Below are positions 1 through 8,198 of a stretch of DNA of 64,000 nt, in pieces; the first letter of the stretch is position 1; each line of letters begins with the position of its first letter. The translations under genes and the position numbers were made by a program. The DNA is from Microbacterium trichothecenolyticum (GTDB taxonomy: Bacteria > Actinomycetota > Actinomycetes > Actinomycetales > Microbacteriaceae), in the NCBI RefSeq assembly GCF_030818955.1, contig NZ_JAUTBF010000001.1:3348001-3412000 (forward strand), read 5' to 3'. Under the pieces are notes generated by a model that was given only the letters and a program-made list of their open reading frames with translations, ran no database searches and had not been told where the DNA came from.

Positions 1-16
1 CATCGCGACGCCCGGC

Positions 17-1601
17 TCACCCCGCCAGGATCTCGAGCGCCGCCATCGCCGCGTTCTGCCCGCCGATGCCGCTGACGGCGCCTCCGCGTTGCGCGCTCGA
101 TCCGCACAGCAGCACGCGCGGGTGCACCGTCGCGACGCCCCACCGCTCGGCCGCGCTCGTCGCCGGAGTCGACAGCCACGGCCACGACAGCCCGCCGTGG
201 AAGATGTCGCCGCCGACCATGTTCAACGACTCCTCGAGATCGAGCGTGCTCCGTGCCTCGATGCAGAGGCGTCCATCTGGTGCTCGATAGATACAGTCGC
301 GCAGCGGCTCGGCCAGTACGGCGTCGAGCGACTGCTGCGCCGCCGCGAGGAGCCGGGCGCCGGCGGCGACCGGATCGGTGTCCGCGATGAGTCGGTGCGG
401 CACCTGCAGGCCGAACATCGTCAGCGTCTGCGCGCCGCTGGCCTGCAGCTCGGCGCCCAGGATCGAGGGGTCGCTGAGGGAGTGGCAGTAGATCTCGACG
501 GGAAGTGGCGCGGGGATGAGACCTCCCGATGCGGCGACGTACGCGGCATCCAGTTGGGTCAAGGTCTCGTTGACGTGGAAGGTGCCCGAGAACGCGGCCT
601 CGGGTGAGACGGAGCTGTCGCGCAGTCGGGGCAGTCGTGACAGCAGCATGTTGACCTTGATCTGTGCGCCCTCGGGTTCGTCGGCCCCCGTCGTCGTTGC
701 GCCGCCGGCGGCGAGCAGTCCGTCGAGGACACGGCGTCCGACCCCGCTCAACACGAGGGTGCCGTGGAACACCTCGGAACGGTCGGTCATCGTATGCACC
801 TCGCCGGCGGGCGAGACCGAGATCACGTCGACACCGGTGACGATCTCGGCTCCGGCGGCGCGCGCCGCCCGCTCGAGCTCGGCGGTGACGGCGCCCATCC
901 CGCCGACCGGGACATCCCAGTGCCCCGTCTCGTTGCCGATCACGTGGTACAGGAAGCAGCGGTTCTGCGCGAGAGAGGGGTCGTCCGACCATGAGAACGT
1001 GCCGATGAGCCCGTCCGTCAGGGCGATCCCGCGGGCGAGGTCGCTGTCGAGCGAGGCGCGCAGCAGGTCGCCGAGCGGGCGCTCGGTCACAGCGGTCCAC
1101 AGGGCGTCGTCGCCCACGCGCTCGCGTACCTCGTCGGCCGTGGGCAGGGGCTCTGTCATCGTGGGGAAGACGGCGCGCCCCAGCGGTGATAGGCGCGCAT
1201 CGAGGGCGGCGAAGCGCTCCGCCTCGCCCGTGTCACCCAGGGTTCGTGCGAACGACGCGGCCGTCGCCACGGCATCGCCGGTGTCGATGAGCAGACCACG
1301 GGTGGGGTCGCTCGGGTCGGGGGTGTACGAGGAGTAGCGGCGGCGCCGCAGCGCGATGCGCAGGCCGAGGTCATCGATGATCTTCTGCGGCAGCAGGCTC
1401 ACCAGGTACGAGTACCGCGACAGGCGGGCATCGACCCCCCGCCCACGGACGTTCCGACACGGCGGCGCCGCCCACGGCATCCGCTCTCTCGATCACCACC
1501 ACCCGGCGCCCGGCGCGGGCGAGGTAGGCCGCGGCGACGAGGGCGTTGTGCCCGCCTCCCACGATGACGACGTCGTACCGGCGAGTATCCGAAGCGGTCA
1601 T
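17..1601 (-). pseudogene. Phytoene desaturase-like FAD-dependent oxidoreductase, frameshifted
   Basis: The N-terminal piece (ATG at 1601) carries a Rossmann FAD-binding start, [20 protein letters not shown], followed by an [10 protein letters not shown] stretch. The rest of the protein, including a C-terminal FAD-contact region (LLCGSSAQRGGAVSGIGG), lies in another frame down to 17. The break is in a six-C run at 1435-1440: with five C the reading runs [20 protein letters not shown] without interruption, and the total becomes exactly 528 codons including stop. The family (CrtI, retinol saturase, amine-oxidase-like flavoproteins) oxidises lipophilic or amine substrates; the substrate here cannot be told. 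Either a real one-base insertion in a homopolymer or a sequencing error. Confidence 0.8.
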
Positions 1602-1661
1602 AGGTCCACGCTAACGACGGCGGGGGCTCGGCGAGAGGGGTGGCGCAGTAGCGTGGATGCC

Positions 1662-2462
1662 ATGACTCTCCCCGCGGAACTGCTCGACATCGCCACGCGC
1701 ATCGCCCGGGAGGCGGGTGAGCTCGCGCATCGTCGCCGCACCGAGGGCGTGACGGTGGCCGCGACGAAGTCGGCGGCTGCGGACATCGTCACCGCCGCCG
1801 ATCGCGAAGTGGAGGCGTTCATCCGCGCCGAACTCGCGCGCGAACGGCCCGACGACGGCTTCTTCGGCGAGGAATCGGGCGCCGAAGAGGGCACGAGCGG
1901 CATCACCTGGGTCGTCGACCCGATCGACGGCACCGTCAACTACGCCTATGGCATCCCCGCGTGGGCGGTGAGCATCGCCGCCGTCGAAGGCAGTGCCGAC
2001 ACGGCGACCTGGACGGCCCTGGCCGGCGCGGTCTTCAACCCGGTGACCGGCGAGCTGTTCCGCGCTTCGCGGGGTGGCGGCGCGTGGCTCGGCGAGCAGC
2101 GTCTGGCCGTGTCGGCGAATGTCGGCGAGGCCGGAGGGCTGGTCGCCACCGGGTTCGGTTACAACCCGGCGACCCACGGTCCCGCGCTCGACCAGCTCGC
2201 CCGCGTCATGCCCATCGCGCGCGATGTGCGCCGCATCGGCGCGGCGTCGCTCGACCTGGCGTCGGTCGCCGCCGGACGCGTCGACGCCTACTACGAACGG
2301 GGCACGCAGCCGTGGGATCACGCGGCCGGTGCCCTGTTGGTCGAGGAGGCGGGCGGCATCGTCGGCGGCGCGCCGGGCGGTCGTCCGGGCAACGGCATGG
2401 TCATCGCGGCCGGCCCTGAGTTCTACGGGCGTCTAGAGGAGAAGCTCGACGTCATCGGGTGA
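1662..2462 (+). CDS. Inositol monophosphatase family protein
   Basis: 266 aa, normal for the family. The metal-dependent phosphatase motifs are all present: GEESG at about residues 69-73, DPIDGT at 86-91 and WDHAAG near 215. Family members hydrolyse inositol-1-phosphate, histidinol phosphate, 3'-phosphoadenosine 5'-phosphate or fructose-1,6-bisphosphate using two or three Mg2+ ions; which substrate applies is not decided by these motifs. The reading frame is open further upstream, but ATG at 1662 starts the conserved helix (LDIATRIAREAGELA) and lies just outside the divergent oxidoreductase gene, so it is the chosen start. Cytosolic. Confidence 0.9.
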   Translation: MTLPAELLDIATRIAREAGELAHRRRTEGVTVAATKSAAADIVTAADREVEAFIRAELARERPDDGFFGEESGAEEGTSGITWVVDPIDGTVNYAYGIPAWAVSIAAVEGSADTATWTALAGAVFNPVTGELFRASRGGGAWLGEQRLAVSANVGEAGGLVATGFGYNPATHGPALDQLARVMPIARDVRRIGAASLDLASVAAGRVDAYYERGTQPWDHAAGALLVEEAGGIVGGAPGGRPGNGMVIAAGPEFYGRLEEKLDVIG

Positions 2463-2501
2463 AGCCGGGCAGCTTCCATGGCTTTCCCAGACCACCCGGG
2501 G

Positions 2502-2610
2502 TAGGCTGTTTACCAGTTCGTTATCTTCCGCAACCCGAAGCTGCGGAAGTGGCCAAGCCCTAAAGCCCGAAGCCGTCGCGCCTGCGACACGACACGAGAG
2601 CCCTCGCGCG
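2502..2610 (+). promoter_or_regulatory. Putative promoter and structured 5' leader of the M23 peptidase gene
   Basis: A TAGGCT -10-like hexamer lies at 2502-2507, about 100 nt before the TTG start. The intervening leader holds a perfect 7-bp hairpin, CTTCCGC (2525-2531) with GCGGAAG (2543-2549), and its loop word CCCGAAGC (2534-2541) recurs at 2566-2573. Long leaders of actinobacterial cell-wall peptidase genes sometimes carry the c-di-AMP (ydaO) riboswitch; I do not recognise its conserved core here, so this is only a candidate structured leader. Confidence 0.35.
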
Positions 2611-4116
2611 TTGCCGTCAGAATCCCCCTCGACTGAGCCCGCCTACATCCGGCGGTCGCGTCGCCCCGTCGCCCTGCCCGCCACCGAAGCCGCGTCGTCG
2701 ACCCCCGTTCCGCAGCTGACCCGGGCTGAGATGCGCCGTCGTGCGCAGGCCGACGCCGCCGTGATGGCGATGGATGCCGATGCCCCTGCCGCCGCGATCC
2801 CGTCGGAGCCGGCGCCGGTCGATGCCGACGTCGCCGCGCAGTCCGAGATCCTCGAAAGCGTCGCTGCCGCCGTCATCGAGACGGTGATCGCCGCGACGAT
2901 CGAGCCGACCCTGCCCGAGGGCCCCACCGTCGCGGCTGCCGAGAGCGACGCCCTCGAGGTCACCGTCGTCGACGAGCGCCGCAACGACGACGCCGATGTC
3001 GCCGTCATCCTGCAGAGCGCCGACGCCGACGTCGCGACCACGCCGGTGACCCTGCCGACCTCGCCCATCACGCTCCCGGTGAGCCGCAGGGCGCGTCGTC
3101 GCCCGCAGGCCGACGTCATCATCGACACCGCGAGTGTCGACGCCCCCGTGGTCGCCGAACCGCTCTCCCTCGCTCCCGCCGAGACGGTTTCCGTCGACGC
3201 CCGCCCGTCGTCCGCGTCGCCCCGCGACGACAGTGCCGACGAGTTCGAGTCCGCCGCGCGGCTGTTCGCCTTCACCGGCGAGAACGCGGTACAGAGCCCC
3301 GCGTCCGTCGCCCCCGCGCCTCAGCCGGTCGCCGAAGGGCTGCCTCCGGTGGCCGCTGCGCCGCGCACGCGTCGCAACGTGCGCCGCATCGCGACCGCCT
3401 CGTTCTCGGTGGGCGTGATGGGTGTCGTCGGCCTGCTGACCGTGGGCATGACCATGCCCGTCAGTGCCCTGGCATCCGTCAACGGCACCGACAGTGTCGC
3501 GTCGACCGACACGGTGACCACGCGTCTCGCCGTCACCGGCGGCGACGTCGCCCCCGGTGACGGAGCGGTCCAGGCCTACGTGGCACCCGCGCAGGCGCAG
3601 GCGGCAGTCGTCGACCGCGCCGACGGCTACAGTGCCACCACTTACGCCAAGATGGCCGCCGACTCGGGCATCAGCAACCCCTCCAACTTCTACGTCAACG
3701 ATCCGACGGCGCCCATCCAGTGGCCCTTCGCGGTCGGTGTGCCGATCACGTACGGCTTCGGCATGCGCGACGGCAACATGCACGAGGGCGCCGACTTCGT
3801 CCCCGGCGAGGGAGCACCGGTCCAGGCCATCGCCGACGGCGTGGTGCGTATCGCGACCGAGCAGGGCGGCGCCTTCGGCGTCACCGTGCTCATCGACCAC
3901 CAGATCGACGGCCAGCTCGTCTCGAGCCGCTACGGGCACATGCAGTACGGCTCGCTGCAGGTCACCCCGGGCGAGCACGTGAAGGTCGGCCAGTTCCTCG
4001 GCCGCACCGGCAACACGGGTCGCTCGTTCGGCGCGCACACGCACGTCGAAATCCTGCAGAACGGCACCACGCCCATCGACCCCATCGTCTGGCTGCGTCA
4101 GCACGCCGGCGGTTGA
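2611..4116 (+). CDS. Membrane-anchored M23 family metallopeptidase
   Basis: 501 aa from a TTG codon at 2611. Residues 1-265 are a low-complexity, Ala/Asp/Val-rich region with short basic patches; one membrane segment follows near 268-290 (SVGVMGVVGLLTVGMTM), then a linker and a C-terminal LytM/M23 domain. The zinc ligands are visible: H-E-G-A-D (HxxxD) near 392 and HTHVE (HxH) near 483. M23 enzymes cleave peptidoglycan peptide cross-bridges, so the catalytic domain should lie outside the membrane and the long N-terminal part inside. A later start cannot be excluded, because the N-terminal half is not conserved-looking; no ATG lies near 2611 in frame. Confidence 0.85.
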   Translation: MPSESPSTEPAYIRRSRRPVALPATEAASSTPVPQLTRAEMRRRAQADAAVMAMDADAPAAAIPSEPAPVDADVAAQSEILESVAAAVIETVIAATIEPTLPEGPTVAAAESDALEVTVVDERRNDDADVAVILQSADADVATTPVTLPTSPITLPVSRRARRRPQADVIIDTASVDAPVVAEPLSLAPAETVSVDARPSSASPRDDSADEFESAARLFAFTGENAVQSPASVAPAPQPVAEGLPPVAAAPRTRRNVRRIATASFSVGVMGVVGLLTVGMTMPVSALASVNGTDSVASTDTVTTRLAVTGGDVAPGDGAVQAYVAPAQAQAAVVDRADGYSATTYAKMAADSGISNPSNFYVNDPTAPIQWPFAVGVPITYGFGMRDGNMHEGADFVPGEGAPVQAIADGVVRIATEQGGAFGVTVLIDHQIDGQLVSSRYGHMQYGSLQVTPGEHVKVGQFLGRTGNTGRSFGAHTHVEILQNGTTPIDPIVWLRQHAGG

Positions 4117-4147
4117 TCCCGATTCGTGAGAGAGTGTCGCGGTCTGA

Positions 4148-4153
4148 TATTCT
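4148..4153 (+). promoter_or_regulatory. Putative -10 box of the tRNA-Thr/tRNA-Met unit
   Basis: TATTCT 35 nt upstream of tRNA-Thr. No convincing -35 hexamer is seen. A short hairpin (CCCGGA, loop gcga, TCCGGG; 4164-4179) lies between the box and the tRNA and would be in the 5' leader of the precursor. Confidence 0.45.
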
Positions 4154-4182
4154 CTTCTAGTTGCCCGGAGCGATCCGGGTAC

Positions 4183-4254
4183 GCCCCGATAGCTCAGTGG
4201 CAGAGCACTTCCATGGTAAGGAAGGGGTCGTCAGTTCAATCCTGACTCGGGGCT
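4183..4254 (+). tRNA. tRNA-Thr (GGT)
   Basis: 72-nt cloverleaf: acceptor GCCCCGA pairs with TCGGGGC (4247-4253), anticodon stem CTTCC/GGAAG encloses the loop ATGGTAA, giving anticodon GGT (Thr codons ACC/ACU). The T loop reads GTTCAAT. The CCA end is not encoded. It shares a short spacer with tRNA-Met and is probably co-transcribed. Confidence 0.95.
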
Positions 4255-4288
4255 CAAGGCATCCTCATCTGAACATCGGATGCCGTGC

Positions 4289-4362
4289 GGCGGGGTAGCT
4301 CAGTTGGTGAGAGCGCACGACTCATAATCGTGAGGTCGCGGGTTCAAGCCCCGCTCCCGCTA
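4289..4362 (+). tRNA. tRNA-Met (CAT)
   Basis: 74-nt cloverleaf: acceptor GGCGGGG pairs with TCCCGCT through two G-U pairs at its ends, anticodon stem CACGA/TCGTG encloses CTCATAA, giving anticodon CAT. The paired 1-72 position argues for elongator tRNA-Met rather than initiator. CCA is not encoded. The genes that follow to about 8.1 kb look accessory, so the 3' end could be an integration site; I looked for a second copy of its 3' end downstream and saw none. Confidence 0.93.
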
Positions 4363-4523
4363 CTTCTGGGATAGGACTCGAGTCTTACTCGAGCAATTGG
4401 CCACGGCCAAGGCGCGGAATCTCCGCGGTGATGGCTCAGACGCGTTCTCGTCCTTGCCCTATCGCGGGTCACGAGACCCTGCTGACCTGCTTTTCGTTGA
4501 GTCCAATCAGCAGAGAGTGGCGG

Positions 4524-4778
4524 TCACTGGTAGTCCGGGTCCGACTGAGCAGCGATCTGTCTGATCGGCATCGAACGGCTGCTCAGATCGATCACCGTGT
4601 TCTGGAATTCGCCATCCGTTGCCTGCGTCGATTCAGGAGACAGGTGTTCGATTGGCACGAGAGCAGCTACGCCCTTGCCGTGCCGGGTGAGGACGATGGA
4701 CTCGCCCCCGAATCGGACGCGGTTGACGAGTTCTGAGAGCTGCCCGCGGGCCTCGGAAACTGGAACTTCATCCGCCAT
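4524..4778 (-). CDS. Phd/YefM family antitoxin, no toxin partner
   Basis: 84 aa. The N-terminal pattern (VPVSEARGQLSELVNRVRFG, then ESIVLTRHGKGVAALVP) is the DNA-binding fold of Phd/YefM antitoxins, which repress their own promoter and neutralise a RelE/YoeB, VapC-like or Doc toxin. No toxin gene lies on either side: upstream is a divergent MFS gene, and the 160 bp between this stop and tRNA-Met have no plausible reading frame. Two TGTACA words just upstream of its start match the core recognised by E. coli YefM. It may act as an orphan repressor or as a defence against an unlinked toxin. Confidence 0.85.
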   Translation of the reverse strand: MADEVPVSEARGQLSELVNRVRFGGESIVLTRHGKGVAALVPIEHLSPESTQATDGEFQNTVIDLSSRSMPIRQIAAQSDPDYQ

Positions 4779-4795
4779 GTCACAATGCTACATTA

Positions 4796-4810
4796 TGTAC
4801 AATTTGTACA
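4796..4810. promoter_or_regulatory. YefM-type double TGTACA operator
   Basis: TGTACA occurs at 4796-4801 and 4805-4810, forming TGTACAATTTGTACA, a near-perfect palindrome. E. coli YefM is known to bind palindromes with a TGTACA core. The site lies 18 bp from the antitoxin ATG and 12 bp from the GTG of the divergent MFS gene, and overlaps AT-rich -10-like sequence for both genes, so one protein could control both. Confidence 0.65.
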
Positions 4811-4822
4811 AAATGCTGTGAG

Positions 4823-6046
4823 GTGAGAGACGTGGTCAATCGGGCGGAGGACGGTCGTAGCTTCGGGTGGCTGTGGGGCGCCACGGTAGGGGCCGCGCTG
4901 GGTGACGGTCTATCGATGACGGCCTTCCCGTTGTTGATCGCCGGTCAGACGCGGGATCCGTTCATCGTCTCTCTTCTGCAGGTCGCGACGGGCCTGCCTT
5001 GGCTGCTGGTCGGTCTCGTGGCGGGGGCCCTGGTCGATCGATGGGACCGCCGAGCGGTCATGTGGCGCACTGACCTGGCACGCCTGTGTATCGCCCTCTC
5101 GCTCGGGGTGCTGGTCGCGCTCGGTCATGCACCGGTGGCCGTCGTTCTGCTCGCGGCTTTCCTTCTTGCGTGTGGGTCGACGTTGATCCGCAGCGCGGCG
5201 CCCGCGTTGCTCCCCACACTCGTCCGGCGCGAAAAGCTGGCGCACGCGAACGGACGCCTGCAGGCGGGTTCAACCGTTTCGGGAAGCTTCCTCGGCCCCG
5301 CCGCGGGAAGCGTGCTGTACTCCCTCTCCGCGGCCGCGCCCTTCCTCACGCAGACGTTCGCCCTGGTCGTGTCGACAGTGTGCGTGTGGCGACTCCCCGC
5401 GACCCTCGTGCCGTCAGCATCGCGAACAGTGCGCAGCTCGATCTGGGTCGAGACCGCTGAGGGGGTGCGGTGGCTGGCTGCGCACCGAGTTCTGCGCTCC
5501 ATCGCAGTCGGCACGATTCTGCTCGCAGCCTCAACCGGCGTGCTCCTCGCCGTTCTTGTCATTCATGTGCTGGAGTTCTTACGCCTGCCGCCCGTGGGGT
5601 ACGGCTTGCTCATCAGCGTGTACGCCGTCGGCAGCGTCGCGGGGTCACTCTTCACCGCACGACTCCGACACACACTCGGAACCAATCGGTGTCTGCTGAC
5701 TTCTGCGTTCCTCGGGACTGTTTCCATCGCAGCCCTCTCGATGGCGTCCAACGCTGTTCTCGCAGGAGGCGCCCTCTTCGCCCTCGGCGTCGCGACCATG
5801 CTGTGGAACATCCTGGCGGTCACGGTTCGACAGGAGCTCACCCCGAACCACCTTCTCGGGCGCGTGACGAGCGCGTTCACCGTCGCCGGCGTGGGCACCG
5901 CACCCATCGCCGCCCCGCTAGGGGGCGTCATGGCCTCTCTCACCAACACGTCGGTGGCAATCGGCGGCGCAGCGCTCCTCTGCGCATGTGCATGCATCGC
6001 CGTCAGTCGACTCCCGAACCTCGACGACACAGAACGCGCCAAGTAG
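4823..6046 (+). CDS. MFS transporter, drug-efflux type
   Basis: 407 aa, about 12 hydrophobic segments. After the second segment comes DRWDRRAVMWRTD, a form of the MFS loop motif (D-R-x-x-R-R). Overall resemblance is to the MFS_3 group of macrolide/siderophore exporters, which use the proton gradient; the substrate cannot be inferred. Starts at GTG 4823 after a GAGGTGAG stretch, divergent from the antitoxin gene with the shared operator between them. Base composition is visibly less GC-rich than in the neighbouring housekeeping genes, consistent with acquisition. Confidence 0.85.
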   Translation: MRDVVNRAEDGRSFGWLWGATVGAALGDGLSMTAFPLLIAGQTRDPFIVSLLQVATGLPWLLVGLVAGALVDRWDRRAVMWRTDLARLCIALSLGVLVALGHAPVAVVLLAAFLLACGSTLIRSAAPALLPTLVRREKLAHANGRLQAGSTVSGSFLGPAAGSVLYSLSAAAPFLTQTFALVVSTVCVWRLPATLVPSASRTVRSSIWVETAEGVRWLAAHRVLRSIAVGTILLAASTGVLLAVLVIHVLEFLRLPPVGYGLLISVYAVGSVAGSLFTARLRHTLGTNRCLLTSAFLGTVSIAALSMASNAVLAGGALFALGVATMLWNILAVTVRQELTPNHLLGRVTSAFTVAGVGTAPIAAPLGGVMASLTNTSVAIGGAALLCACACIAVSRLPNLDDTERAK

Positions 6047-6059
6047 AGGGAGTCATGTT

Positions 6060-6079
6060 GCGAATCCGATCGGTTTCGC
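6060..6079. repeat. Palindrome, upstream copy flanking the sigma cassette
   Basis: GCGAATCCGATCGGTTTCGC, a palindrome with one mismatched pair, extended by T/A outside. It matches 19 of 20 positions of the core of the perfect palindrome at 7531-7568. It lies 13 bp after the MFS stop codon and about 95 bp before the next gene. It lacks a T tract, so it is more like a protein-binding or recombination site than a terminator. Confidence 0.7.
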
Positions 6080-6174
6080 ACCGTCCACAGAATCGAAGAG
6101 GACCGCGGCAACGATTCTGGGGGTCGGTGACATGTTCCGTGTAGAGGTATCAACACCGGACGACGGGATCCAGC

Positions 6175-6894
6175 ATGATCGACACCAGCGACGACCAGAC
6201 TGACCAGCAGCTTCACGCGTTGTTGCGCGCGGCTTCCCCCCACGTGACGGAGGACAGCGGTCGTGTACGCCGGATGCTGCGCGAAGTCGCTCAGGGGCAC
6301 AGCAACAGCAGATCTCGACCGACGCGCCGGTTCAAGATCGCTGCGGCCGTCACGGCGCCGCTGTTCCTCCTGGGCTCGGCCACCGCCGCGTATGCGGCAG
6401 CCGGCGGCTGGTCCTGGTACTGGGACGCGTCAAAGAGTAACGGAGGCGCGAGCCAGACTGAATCGTGGCTTCCGGGAGCGCAGATCCCCGATGCGCGGGT
6501 GATCTATTCGCTGCCCGGCGGCGGCTCGTGTGAACTGCGGATGTGGGGATTCAACGTCACGCCCCAACCTGATGCGCCCGACGACATTCTTTTCGATCCA
6601 CGCGCGGCTGACCTTGCGCGCGAGTTCGCCGCCTCGGCGGATATCGCCACCCTCATGGACGTCCAAAGCGTTATCGAGGAGAACCGCTCCGACGCGAACT
6701 GGGGACCTAACGACAACGGTGAGCCAGAACCGTTCGGCTACGGCACCGATCGCTACAACGAGGACGTGGAGTATCACTCGGCGGCGCAAGAAGCGATCAA
6801 CGACGTGATCACTGGGCACCTCGAGTCGATAGGAGTGCCCTCCAACGGGCTCGGGTGGGAAGGGCAAGAAGTTTGTGCCGGGGTCGACGAGTGA
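6175..6894 (+). CDS. Single-pass membrane protein, possible anti-sigma factor
   Basis: 239 aa: a charged cytoplasmic N-terminus of about 58 residues (QQLHALLRAASPHV...), one membrane helix near 59-80 (IAAAVTAPLFLLGSATAAYAAA) and an acidic extracytoplasmic domain of about 160 residues with two Cys. The stop overlaps the sigma-factor start (GTGA), so the two are translationally coupled. Topology and coupling suggest an anti-sigma partner, but no zinc-binding HxxxCxxC motif of ZAS anti-sigmas is present, and the membrane gene comes first, the reverse of the usual order. No family recognised. Confidence 0.7.
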   Translation: MIDTSDDQTDQQLHALLRAASPHVTEDSGRVRRMLREVAQGHSNSRSRPTRRFKIAAAVTAPLFLLGSATAAYAAAGGWSWYWDASKSNGGASQTESWLPGAQIPDARVIYSLPGGGSCELRMWGFNVTPQPDAPDDILFDPRAADLAREFAASADIATLMDVQSVIEENRSDANWGPNDNGEPEPFGYGTDRYNEDVEYHSAAQEAINDVITGHLESIGVPSNGLGWEGQEVCAGVDE

Positions 6895-7394
6895 GGCGAT
6901 CTGCGAAGGACAAATCGGAGGCCCGTTATCTGGCTCTCGTTGATGAAGCCGCGCTCGACGTGCTCCGATATCTCCAACGGCGGATGCCGACTGAGGCGGC
7001 CGACCTCCTCAACGATGCCCTCCTCGTCGCCTGGCAGAAACGCGCGCGACTGCCCGAGAACGTTATAGACGCCCGGATGTGGCTCTTCGGTATAGCGCGT
7101 AACCTCCTGCGCAATGGCGTGCGTACAGAAATCCGACGCTCAGCTCTGAACGAAACTCTCCGCGCTGAACTGACCGTTACAACCGCTCCGCCCGCTGACG
7201 ACGGAGCTGCGATCCGCGACCTCATCGAACGCTTGCCTCCCGACGTCGCGGAGGTGATCACTCTCGTTCACTGGGAGGGGTTTAGTCTCGCGGACATTGC
7301 CCGTCTTCAGAGCGTTCCCTCCGCGACCGTGCGAGGACGATATAGACGGGGCAAGGAACTGCTCCTGTCAGCCACCTCAGCGGCTAGGAAGTAG
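6891..7394 (+). CDS. ECF-type RNA polymerase sigma factor
   Basis: 167 aa from GTG 6891, overlapping the stop of the membrane-protein gene by 4 bp; an earlier in-frame start would lie inside that gene. Region 2 is recognisable (ADLLNDALLVAWQKRARLPE, then ARMWLFGIARNLLRNGVR) and region 4 has the helix-turn-helix (PPDVAEVITLVHWEGFSLADIARLQSVPSATVRGRYRRG). Such factors direct RNA polymerase to a small stress or surface regulon. The less GC-rich codon use and the flanking repeated palindrome suggest a mobile or acquired cassette. Confidence 0.88.
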   Translation: MRRSAKDKSEARYLALVDEAALDVLRYLQRRMPTEAADLLNDALLVAWQKRARLPENVIDARMWLFGIARNLLRNGVRTEIRRSALNETLRAELTVTTAPPADDGAAIRDLIERLPPDVAEVITLVHWEGFSLADIARLQSVPSATVRGRYRRGKELLLSATSAARK

Positions 7395-7530
7395 GACCAC
7401 GATGAACCCCATCCACCCCGCCTCGATCACGCTGCCCCGATCACGCAGGTGACCATTCCTACAGTCGGAACCACCGATGCCGCGGCACCAACACCATCGT
7501 GAGCCAGTCGGCGAAGTAACATCGGCGCCT

Positions 7531-7568
7531 CGTGTTGACGCGAAACCGATCGGTTTCGCGTCAACACG
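7531..7568. repeat. Perfect 38-bp palindrome, downstream copy flanking the sigma cassette
   Basis: Two 19-bp halves with no spacer; the central 20 bp (7540-7559) are GCGAAACCGATCGGTTTCGC and nearly equal the palindrome at 6060-6079. No T tract follows. A perfect spacerless palindrome of this length is a good binding site for a dimeric regulator or recombinase; as a transcript it would fold into a hairpin. The bases from 7395 to 7530 otherwise hold no supportable gene. Confidence 0.75.
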
Positions 7569-7601
7569 ATGGTCTGATGTGGCCCGGTAGGGACCACCGG
7601 C

Positions 7602-7733
7602 TTATGCGACCGTGCTGCCGAACGTCAACGGCGGCAGGAGGCCTCTCGCGGCAGCGCATGCGCGTGCCACGATGAGTGAGGGATCGACAATTTCGCCGCT
7701 CGCGATCGCGGCGTCCAGCTCACCAAGCTTCAT
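7602..7733 (-). CDS. Short hypothetical ORF, possibly a gene remnant
   Basis: 43 aa from ATG 7733 (MKLGELDAAIASGEIVDPSL...). The frame stays open upstream and looks coding for about 30 more codons (EFEPANSSEKESQYTTPRTNRR), but it has no ATG, GTG or TTG there, so the true start is lost or absent. No family recognised. It may be the 3' end of a decayed gene left between the palindrome and the zinc-ribbon gene. Confidence 0.35.
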   Translation of the reverse strand: MKLGELDAAIASGEIVDPSLIVARACAAARGLLPPLTFGSTVA

Positions 7734-7846
7734 GCGGGCGTACTTGACCTGCTCCGCCGGATCTGAGGAGCGCCGATTTGTTCGAGGAGTGGTGTACTGG
7801 CTCTCCTTCTCAGACGAGTTAGCTGGCTCGAACTCGCTCGGCCTGG

Positions 7847-7866
7847 GGGGCTGACGTCTCAGCCCC
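7847..7866. terminator. Hairpin at the end of the zinc-ribbon gene
   Basis: GGGGCTGA, loop cgtc, TCAGCCCC: an 8-bp perfect stem that includes the stop codon of the zinc-ribbon gene. There is no T run, so efficiency is uncertain. Confidence 0.4.
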
Positions 7867-8050
7867 ATCCTTCGGCCCAGCGGTCGCCGGTGCGGGCGGG
7901 GCCCGAGGCGTCCGGCTCTGACCACTCGAGCCGAAAGCCGCACTCGCGGCACTCGTCGGCGCCCAGGCCCTCGTCGAGCAGCGGGTGCATCGTGACGCCG
8001 CACGCCGGGCAGATCGGCTGCGCGGTGTCGTCGTAGGGGTCTCGGTACAT
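7859..8050 (-). CDS. Small zinc-ribbon protein
   Basis: 63 aa from ATG 8050 (MYRDPYDDTAQPICPACG). Two CxxC knuckles, CPAC and CREC, about 18 residues apart form a classic zinc ribbon; the C-terminal tail is polar. An upstream start at 8101 would add 17 residues of low-quality sequence, so 8050 is preferred. Function unknown: proteins of this size and shape are usually metal-binding accessory or nucleic-acid-associated proteins. Divergent from the ABC transporter genes. Confidence 0.7.
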   Translation of the reverse strand: MYRDPYDDTAQPICPACGVTMHPLLDEGLGADECRECGFRLEWSEPDASGPARTGDRWAEGWG

Positions 8051-8198
8051 CGTGGTCGTTCCGATCGTGCTCGCTCGGCCCCTCGGGCTCTCAGGGACCA
8101 CGTGGTGAACGCGTCTTGCGCGCGGGCTGTTCCCTGCCGGCTCGTCGACCGTTCACATCCGCGTGACATTCCGGCAAAACCCGTGGCGATTCACCCCC

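Noticed and set aside
7395..7530. Small ORF beginning MNPIHPASITLPRS after the sigma gene
   Set aside because: Stops after 16 codons, with a possible continuation in another frame; too short and unsupported to call.
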